64,000 nucleotides of DNA, from contig NC_071331.1 of NCBI RefSeq assembly GCF_010183535.1, positions 18,662,001-18,726,000 on the forward strand, read 5' to 3'. The notes under the pieces are model-generated. The model made no database searches and had not been told where the DNA came from. It was given only the letters and a program-made list of their open reading frames with translations. Source of the DNA: Caenorhabditis remanei. Lineage: Eukaryota > Nematoda > Chromadorea > Rhabditida > Rhabditidae. The number at the start of each line of letters is the position of its first letter. Positions within the stretch are counted from its first letter, which is position 1. This document shows, one piece after another, positions 56,269 through 64,000 of the stretch. The translations under genes and the position numbers were made by a program.

Positions 56269-59200
56269 CTATTCTATTGGTATGATGACGTGATTTCTTG
56301 GCTGTCCCTGGTTCTCATCCTCCTCATGAATTCCCTCTGCATTTTCTCCAGCTGCTGGAGCTCTTGGAGCTGCAGCCGGAGCTGCAGGTGCTTCTGCGGC
56401 TTCTGGAGCTTCAGCCGGAGCTGCAGCTGGAGCTGCTTCTGGTGCTTCTGCGGCTGCTGGATCATCATTAATTTCCAGCATTATCTTGAGGTCTTCAGTA
56501 TACGGTTTTGATTTCAGTTTGTACTTCTGAAAGCAGGAAAGTTAAAAAAAAAGAGAAAATTTCAATTGTTCTGTATTACCCTTATGAGTTTAAAAAACAC
56601 TGCCAATAAAACCCAAATCGACTGAACGTATGTTTGAATTCCGTGCCAACGGGCGTCGCGCATCTTTATCATCGCATCGCACCATACAATACCGGGATTG
56701 GCCAAAACTTCCTCGTAGATGTATTCCATTCCAATGAATGACATTGTTCTTCCGATACCAGCAGAGCAATGGACAACAACAGGCTTCTTACTCTTTTTCA
56801 CAAGATCCATCAGTGCAATTCCAGTTTCATGATCAGTTGGAACCCCACGATCAGGCCAAGTAATATATTGGTAGTGTGTCAAAGTATGGTTAGGGAATTC
56901 ATTTCTGAAATTAAAATGAGATAAATAACCGTCTGTTGAATATAATTTACGTGTTGTCAGAAATCTTCACAATTCTCTTAACAACGTTATTATTCAAGAT
57001 TTCTTGCTTTGAAGTGGTTTTCACAGCGAAGCGGTTTTCAATTATCACTTGATCGCCTTTCTCTTTCGCAAAGTAAAGTCCACATTTTGGCCCCCTTCCA
57101 TTTCTGTTTATCATCTCATCATCACTACATAACGATACAACGAATTCAGAAGAATATTGTAATACCATACACCAGAAGTCGCCAAGAGTACTCATTTTTC
57201 CCGGCATATCATTTCCCATGGGCGCCTGAAAATTGATTTGAATTAAATAATTCAAGATTCTTCCGTACCTGTGTCGCAATATACTTCTTTCCTGATTTCG
57301 TCGTGACGTGATTAGCATGAATTCCATGGTCCAGACTTTCAACCTTCACTTGTGTTCCCGGATTACAAAGCGTGTCGAAGTATCTGAAAGTGTTATGATT
57401 TGTCTCTGCTTCGCGTGTATCATTACCTATGTCTTTCTTTTCTTATATCTCCATAATTTCTTTCTTCTTCTGCTTTCTTCTCTTCTTCTTCTGCTTTCTT
57501 TTCTTCTTCAGTCTGTTCTTTGGTTGGTTTTGTGTTTTCGTTCTTTTTTTTGGGTGTTTGTTGTGTGAAAACCTTCATAGCATCGTGAACTCTGATGTGA
57601 TAGATTTCAGCTCGTTTTTTATTGATTAAACGATTGTTTTTGATGAAATTTTTCGCCTCTTCTCTCGGTTTCCAGAACCCACAGTAGAACAATATTATAC
57701 CGGCCAAGCCGATAAGGATAGTCGCCACAATTATCCCAATATACACGAGCGAGACTCTGAAATAAGACGAATTAATGTATAAGTTACAATCGATTAGTTT
57801 CGAAACCTACCCGCCTTCTTCCGTTACGATAGTTGTTTGTTGATGATCGACAGCAAGGAATTTGGATAAAAAGTCATGAAGAGCTTGGAATGCAGCCGGA
57901 GCACTTTGATATTGGGCAGAATGACTAGCAAAACCAAGATCCAGACTCGAGAGTTGTTCCAGTGTTTTTTGGGTTGCTTCTAGCCTAGATTTGGTGCTTG
58001 GATCAATTGGCGGTTGACTCTGTTGGCTCAGAAGAACTTCCAGAGCTTTTGATTTCTCCTTTGCTTTGATGTTGGAAGAAGGTAGAGATGCCAGTTGTTT
58101 CAAGGGAGTACCATAAGCACCAAGTGTTTTAGCTTTTGAAACGTCGATTCCAGTGCCAAATGTTTTGATTTCAGCCAGTGTCTTCTCCAACTCATCCATA
58201 TCCTTCTTGTGAGCACCCCACTGACTTTCCGCTTTCTTTCTATCATCTAGACTCGACATCTTCTGAATTTCAGCTTGAACATCAGCATCGATAGTCTTGA
58301 GTTGACCGATTTGAGATTCGAATTCTATCAACTGAGAAGCAGTGTGAAGTGAACTGACTGATTGACCGACTACTTTAGATTTTTGTAGAGAATCAGGGAG
58401 CTTATTGAGTTCAGTTATCACTTCCTTTGCATTCTTCTTCATTGTTTCAGGAATTGAAGCAACGTCTGTTAGACTTTGTGAAACTTCAGAAACTGCAGTA
58501 GTAATTTTTTCCAAATTAGTTATTGCATTGGGATCTAGTTTTCTTAAGTCTGATCCAGTTGCAATCGCATTTGAAACATCAGAAGATACACCTTTTAGTT
58601 TCTTCAGACAGTCGTGCAGGTTTTTAATGGCAACGTCGGAGCCCGCGAAGTGATTGATTTTGGTTTTGTTACCAATCAATGTTTCAGCTTTACCCTTCAA
58701 TACTTTAGACGTGATTCCGCTGAATCTTGGACTGATGTCATCGAGGAGCTGTTGAATAATCGCCAGTCCCTTAGTTTTCAAGTTACCCAAGACGACTCCA
58801 AATTGGGAGAACGAATTTTTATATTTACTGAAGTCTTGGAAGCCAAGAGAATCAAAAAATGATTGTATCTTTTTTCCGATGCCGTCCAAATCTAACCCTT
58901 TCGTTGCTGAATTTGCATTATTCAGGAAAGATTTCAGAAGCTTCACCTCTTCAAGAATGGCTTCGTTAACTTTATAAGTGTCATCATTGACTTTTGAATT
59001 CTTGTCGCATGTCTCTATTTCATGGAACAAATTTTTAACTAAACCATCTGTGTTAGTTTTCAAAGTCGATAGCTTGTCTTGAACTGTCTTGATGTAGTTA
59101 AGCGAGTTCTGCACATCGTTCGATGTAATGATTTTCAGCTTGTCATCTAATCCACTTAGTCGTTTTTCAATTCCAAAAATCGGTTCCAATCCGTCTGCCA

Positions 59201-60605
59201 ACCCATTTAAGTTTGATCCGCTGATGGCGACGATTTTTCCAATCCACGGATCCCGAACATCTTTAGTTAGCTGCTTGACATCCGAGAGGCCGTCCGGAAG
59301 ACCATATGTGTACTTTCGTATGTTTTTACCAGGAGTCATTCTTGATTCTGCCAATTTGTTGATGATTGAAAAATCATTTTGTGCAGCTTGCGAACTGGCA
59401 GAAGCCTGAAGCACTTCTTTGATATTCGTTGCAATCCCTTTCACTTCAGGTTCGTTGAACGCGAATTTGAATGAACCGCGTTTCTTCATTATCCAAATTG
59501 ATTGTTCAATAGGTGCAAAAATAGTAGGACCATCTTGAAACTTGTACTTGTTGAGTGCTTTCACCGCCGAGTCAAAATCGGAAAGTGATGTTACTAGTTC
59601 TTGAAGGTTACTTATTAAACTTTGAAGTTGCAGGTAATCCGCATCCTTCGGAACCATTTGCGGAACTCCGTCTAGAACATTCTTCACACCTTTAAGTATT
59701 CTTGCTGGTCCATCAAATGTAATGTAATTGAATTTTTTTCCGAGAGTTTCAAGATTCTTGAAATAACTATCACCGTCATTAGAGAGTGTACTAATGTCGG
59801 GAAGACCTGCCGCAGTCAGAATCAATTCATTCCATTGCACAGCTTCGGCCTCATACTTTTCAAAAGTGGGAACGAGCTTAGACTTGGTCTTTTTCAGGTC
59901 ATCAATCAAAGAAGTGATACTATCCTTTTTGAAGTTGGCAATATCCGAAACAGCGACAGACCCGAAGTTCAGGAGCTCACCAACCAAATCGTTAATTGGA
60001 ATCTTCCCATTCATCAAACCATTCTGGATGGCGATTCCATTGATAAGATGGGCAACAATGGTGGTGTGTTTCAGATAGTCGGCTAGTTTGCCGTTAGCTG
60101 GAATTAAAATAGATATTCAGTGTTTATTGGCTGTACATTCAACTAACCGTTTCGGACAGTTCGGATGTGTGTGAGATTTAGGGGAGAGCTGGGTTGAGAA
60201 GGATTGGAACTGTCGTATTGAGTGAGGGGAGACGGATCTGGAAGGATTGAAATTCCAAAGAGATCCTGATGGCTCATTCTTACCATTATAAAATTTGAGA
60301 GAGTTCGAGTAAATATCGGACGAAGGGCCCGAAGTATCAGAATAGTCATTGTGACTAGAATAAGAAGAGATTGGTGGATCTGAAAAAGAGAATTTGAAAG
60401 GGTGCCAGAAGCCCGAATCCATACCGATTCCAGGGGACATCGAATCCGAGAGGTAGCTTTGCTCATTGTTGGTAGTTGCACCAGAGCGATCGTTGAATTC
60501 ATACGCAAGAGTGCCTGAAAACGAGAAGTGAGATGATCCATTGACTCGATGAAACATACCGTTCACGAGGACCACAACCACGAGAGCTATGGCCCTTTTA
60601 AGCAT
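56269..60605 (-). CDS. Receptor-type protein tyrosine phosphatase with WSN-type ectodomain (copy X)
   Basis: Exons 60560-60605, 60425-60514, 60284-60379, 60148-60237, 57811-60097, 57427-57756, 57269-57383, 56951-57225, 56580-56904 and 56269-56526 give about 1303 residues in frame. The ATG at 60605 starts a clean signal peptide (MLKRAIALVVVVLVN). A Ser/Asn/Pro-rich segment (to about 107) precedes the WSN-like block (VAHLINGIAIQNGLMNGKIP, then GELLNFGSVAVSDI), followed by about 690 helical residues. A membrane segment at about 871-898 leads to a Glu/Lys-rich linker and the PTP domain, with TWPDRGVP (about 1125) and VVHCSAGIGRT (Cys about 1156): all catalytic residues are intact. The tail is an Ala/Pro/Glu repeat. 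It probably dephosphorylates phosphotyrosine at the plasma membrane; the ligand is unknown. The domain plan is the same as copy Y downstream. Confidence 0.87.
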
Positions 60606-61083
60606 CCCTGCTTTGTATTTATTCGATTGTTTTACTTGCTTTAGAGTAAGCAAAACCATACGACAAATACAGCAATAGATAGCTTTCTACAGAGTTCTAC
60701 TGTGTACTGACGAAAACTGACGAATTGTTGTCTTTTATATGAGGAAAATGTTGGTTAGTGGGGAAAGGTCACGGAGAATTTTTGAGATTTTATGGGAAGA
60801 TAAGGGCGAAGAAGGGACACGTGGAAAGTTTTTGTTTTTGTTTTGTAAATTTTGAAACGTGGAGGTGTTTCTGTGATTCAAAGACGTTTTGTTTCCTTGG
60901 AATCTCCTATGAAGAAGAGAGGTAGGATGTACGGACACACAGACAAACATACAGTAATGTGATACTGTTTCAGGTTTCGAAAATTAGTGATATCACGATA
61001 AAAATAGAGAACTCTCCTATTGAAACTATGAATTTTTAACTTCTGTTTCATTGCTGAATTCGGACAGAAATAGCGTTGATTTT
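60606..61083. other. Upstream region of phosphatase copy X
   Basis: AT-rich promoter region. Between 60740 and 60840 it shares GTTAGTGGGG and GACACGTGGAAA words with 35535-35585, so a short promoter segment may be related. No gene. Confidence 0.4.
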
Positions 61084-61208
61084 GCAACAAGGTTATCAGC
61101 TCGGCACTGTTCTTGCAACTGCGCTCCACCGCAATTCTCTTGAAAAATGTCTCTTTTTGTCTGAGTGTCTCAATTTCCCACACTGTTTTCTTCGGTTTCG
61201 GTAGAGAG
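61084..61208. mobile_element. Truncated short MITE of the CGCGCTCTACCGAAA family
   Basis: Inverted orientation relative to the other copies: starts CAGCTCGGCACTGTTCTTGC and ends TTCGGTTTCGGTAGAG, with the last terminus missing. It directly precedes the broken gene at 61251. Confidence 0.7.
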
Positions 61209-61250
61209 TTCCAATTTTCTTTCTTCTAGACCTCTTCCAAAGTATCGACA

Positions 61251-61589
61251 ATGCAACCAAATATGATTAATGGCGGGAAGAGATCAGCAGATGAAGAATT
61301 GGATACATGACCATCTCATCGATCAATTCCTGCTGAGGAACCGGACATTGTGGAGGTGGCAGTCTATAAGACCACACAGCCTCCTATGCGGACTCCAACC
61401 TCTCCGATTTGGTCCTCGTCGAGTGAGTTTTGATAATGGGATTGTTCAATGGAGAATTCAAACCTATTTCTAGCTCACTCCACAACCCTCGACACTATGT
61501 GTTTTGGAGAATTTGAGGAGTCCCGCCCGAGACGAGATCCAAGTGGACGACGTCGCCGAGGAATCTCTTCAAAGATTTCTGATTCATGA
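61251..61589 (+). pseudogene. Two-exon gene fragment with one in-frame TGA
   Basis: An acceptor-like TTTCTTCTAG precedes ATG 61251. The frame reads MQPNMINGGKRSADEELDT, then TGA (61308-61310), then continues protein-like: PSHRSIPAEEPDIVEVAVYK, TTQPPMRTPTSPIWSSSS. A donor GTGAGT at 61423 and an acceptor TTTCTAG (exon 61474-61589) join in phase to CFGEFEESRPRRDPSGRRRR and a stop at 61587. The composition and splicing look like a real gene, about 112 codons in total, disabled by a single stop. I do not recognise the product. It may be the 5' part of a duplicated gene. A product from the internal ATG at 61386 cannot be excluded. Confidence 0.5.
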
Positions 61590-62227
61590 TTCATGTCTAG
61601 AAAGCGCCAAAAAAACTAAAGAACCAAATTTGAAAACTGTTCGTTTAGAATGTGTAGAAAATTCTGACGCATGTTTTCAGCTATTTTCATTCGTTTGATA
61701 AAATTGAGAAAAGAAAAACCGATATATTTTCGAACTAATAATGAAAAATTGCCATTTCGATGGGAAATTTTATCTGAAACCTGGATAGAACGGGCGGATA
61801 AAGCTCTCTGAATACTTCTGAAACTGAAATTTATTCGTCTCCAGCATTTCTCAATTTTTTTTTTTGCAGTTCTTTCTCGGAGAGACTGGGTGATCGTGTA
61901 TTGCAAAAAAATCATTATTATACACTAAATGCTCAAAATTCTGTTTTGAGAGTTAGCTTTTTCAAGAAATCTATTTCAGAAACGCCTCGTCACGTTCATC
62001 AAGTCAGGGAACATCCTAATATATATCCATCATGTGTTTTTGTTAACTTTTTCTGTCTATGATGTCATATTGGCCCATTTTTCCTTGTGTTCCATTGTAA
62101 TAAACTTATTTTTGTAATTTTCCTTTTTAACGGTTCCTCACACCGTCTTCATTATCTTATCTTATTTGTGTGTCTTTTTTTCATTACTTTGAATTTCAAT
62201 TTCAGAAAAACCCATTCTATCCAATTA
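61590..62227. other. Intergenic
   Basis: AT-rich. An acceptor-like TTTCAG ends at about 62205, 22 bases before the BTB gene ATG, consistent with trans-splicing or a 5' UTR intron. No coding exon. Confidence 0.45.
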
Positions 62228-63632
62228 ATGCCACGTGGCAGAGGATCCCGTGGAGTCAGAGGAAGACCTCGTGGTAGACCAAGGCTGATCCAAGATCAAG
62301 TTATGGAGGACGCTGCTCCAGATGCTTCAAATCCAGCACCGGCTCCAGAAGTTCCAGTGGCGGCTCCAGAAGTGGAGAGTCCAGCAGCTCCAGTTGAAGT
62401 TGAAGTGGAGGAGGACATGGAAATCGTCGTGAAAGCTGTTCCAGAAGTCAGAAACTTCGTCTCCTACATCAGTTTCAGCAATGATTCATCAGACATCTCA
62501 GACTTCACAATCATCGTCGAAAATCAACGATTCTACGTTGATAAGAGAGTGAGTTCTTTTTGAAAAGAGAGTGAGTTCTCCACATTACTGAAAGCTATTC
62601 AGAAAGAATTTCAGCATTTAACCCGCCACTCCTCAATCCTTGGTGCTATGATCAATTCTCCGGGCGTCCAAAATGCAACTCTCGTTCTGGAAAATGTGAA
62701 GGAGGCACCTTTCCACTGGTTCCTGGAGGTCATCAATGGAGTCTACCATTCTCTTAAAGGCAAGGAATCTTGAGAATCGAAAAATTTTCAATCCAGGTTT
62801 CAGCTGAAAATATCGAGGATGTCCTAGAGCTTGTTACCAGATGGAAAGCCCGATATGCCAAATGGGCATGCGGAGATTTCATCAGACGTTGTCCACTAAT
62901 CTCTATCAAGAAGGCCCTCGAGTTGGCTGTACAACACGAACTTAAAGCTGCGAAGGTAACTTGTTAGCAGTCCACCCTTCTTGCAACTGCGCCCCACTGC
63001 AAACGAGAGAGTATCAGTGAGCGCCGACACAGGATTTCACAGTTTTTGATCTATTTTCGCTGTTTTCCATAAAATTCACAAAACATCTTTTGGAAAACAA
63101 CAAAAAGTCGCGAGAAAAAACTCTGCATCTCTCACCGATACTCCTTCGTTTGCGGTGGGGCGCAGTTGCAAGAGGGGTGGGCTTATAATATATTTAGAAG
63201 TGAAAGATTTCATTTTTCAAAAATTTTCAGACGCTTCTAGTCAGAAAGATCCAAAGTCTTGCTACACTGGAACAAGTTCGAGATTCGGAGATCATTTTCA
63301 CTGATCCAGTGGTCCTCGGGCTACTCTTCAATAAAGCCATGGAGTTGGCTGGAGCGGCGCTTCCAGCACGTCTTCAGGATGGTGTAGAGCAAGTCGCGGA
63401 TCGAAATGGCCAACAAAATAGAATCAACCAGAACCACCGATACAATGATCCAAACCATCCCAGAGCGCCGACACCGCCGCGGCCAAGAATGCCGACACCG
63501 CCGCCACCGTACCATCCAAGGATCGAGGACGTCGAGATGGGCAGTGGGAGATCGTACTCCAGATCACCATCGCCACGTAGACGACACGACCGGAGATATT
63601 CGTCCTCGGAAAGCACTTTTGACTCTGAATAG
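62228..63632 (+). CDS. BTB/POZ-domain protein with AT-hook-like N-terminus and RS-rich C-terminus
   Basis: Exons 62228-62548, 62615-62759, 62804-62955 and 63231-63632 join in frame to about 339 residues. The N-terminus MPRGRGSRGVRGRPRGRPR contains GRPR cores like AT-hooks, then a Pro/Ala/Glu linker. The BTB fold begins near residue 75 (SDFTIIVENQRFYVDKRHLT, then ILGAMINSP and FHWFLEVINGVYHSL) and is followed by a helical region. The end is Pro-rich and RS-type (GRSYSRSPSPRRRHDRRYSS). Intron 2 (62760-62803) uses a GC donor (AAAG/GCAAGG). The stop TAG at 63630-63632 is followed by 56 in-frame codons of the same RS character. BTB proteins often serve as dimerisation or cullin-3 adaptor modules; a nuclear role is inferred from the basic and RS regions. 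Confidence 0.8.
62964..63187. mobile_element. Palindromic MITE with CTTGCAACTGCGCCCCACTG arms
   Basis: Inverted arms of about 40 bp (TTCTTGCAACTGCGCCCCAC against GTGGGGCGCAGTTGCAAGAG). It fills most of intron 3 of the BTB gene. The TTGCAACTGCGC word links it distantly to the short MITE family at 34421. Confidence 0.8.
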
Positions 63633-63803
63633 TCTTACTCGGATGATTCAAGACCGCGTCGAAGACGTCATTACTACTCCGATACAGACTACTCAATGTC
63701 TCCGGAACCCAGACGGCGTGACCGCGTGGATCGATACCATGTGAATCGCGAGGAAAGAAGAGGAAGAGACCACCGGTCGCGTAGCCGCTCGCCGAGATGG
63801 TAG
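63633..63803 (+). other. In-frame RS-rich extension after the BTB gene TAG
   Basis: Directly after TAG the same frame stays open for 56 codons: SYSDDSRPRRRRHYYSDTDY, SMSPEPRRRDRVDRYHVNRE, ERRGRDHRSRSRSPRW, then TAG at 63801-63803. The composition continues the RS/RD style of the upstream 40 residues, so it was clearly coding in the ancestor, or still is by readthrough. Confidence 0.7.
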
Positions 63804-64000
63804 TTTGGTTTTGTGGGCTCTGGTTCAAGATTTCAACATATTTTTCCTCTACTGATACACCTTCGTTCTTATTTTTTCTTCCCCGTTTCTTACATTTTCG
63901 GAATATTCCTAATTTTTCACGATTTTATATTTTTCATCTTGAGATTTCCTTCTTCACTTTTGGCTTTGTCCCTCTTTTGAAGTTGAGTTGATCGATCGAA

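Noticed and set aside
62087..62227. Upstream extension of the BTB gene start
   Set aside because: Phe/Leu-rich and preceded by an acceptor-like TTTCAG near 62205; the ATG at 62228 begins the basic AT-hook-like sequence.

Overview
This window looks like nuclear DNA of a Caenorhabditis nematode. The species is not determined; it looks like a relative of C. elegans rather than C. elegans itself. The evidence is short introns ending in TTTTCAG, genes split into many small exons, acceptor-like sites directly before start codons (as at trans-spliced genes), a TTAGGC-type telomere-like repeat, many palindromic MITEs with TA flanks, and nematode-type families (WSN-phosphatases, receptor-L-domain proteins, PP1-like and BTB proteins). 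All exon coordinates are read by eye from splice sites and reading-frame phase.

Layout. 1-850: telomere-like minisatellite and GGGGGGCAATTGTG-type repeats. 952-4735 (-) and 19621-29677 (+): two paralogous, oppositely oriented many-exon genes for extracellular Cys-rich repeat proteins of a family I do not recognise. Between them lie a receptor-L-domain gene (6571-7594) with a broken paralogue (16700-17564), a 676-residue multi-pass membrane protein (8642-11590, -) and a three-CCCH-finger ZC3H4-like gene (13388-15566). 30.5-36.2 kb: a PP1-like phosphatase, a small secreted peptide gene with a decayed twin, and weak small ORFs. 36.2-50.9 kb is the conserved block: ATP synthase gamma (37410-38763), then exportin-4 (39153-49681), possibly in one operon. 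They are flanked by two almost identical inverted copies of a CCDC12/Cwf18 splicing-factor gene. Exportin-4 introns hold an antisense secreted-protein gene, two weaker antisense transcript candidates and several MITEs. 51.7-60.6 kb (-): two tandem receptor-type tyrosine phosphatases with large WSN-type extracellular regions. 61.2-63.8 kb: a broken two-exon gene and a BTB-domain gene whose RS-rich tail continues in frame for 56 codons after a TAG.

Housekeeping genes (ATP synthase gamma, XPO4, CCDC12, ZC3H4) sit among fast-evolving secreted and receptor genes that have duplicated, inverted and partly decayed. Mobile elements lie in introns and, in two cases, at splice donors. The most interesting items are the four-exon, all-phase-1 repeat module of the paralogous pair, the in-frame stop followed by a conserved-looking RS tail, the inverted CCDC12 duplication, and the element that abuts an exon of the 19.6-29.7 kb gene.
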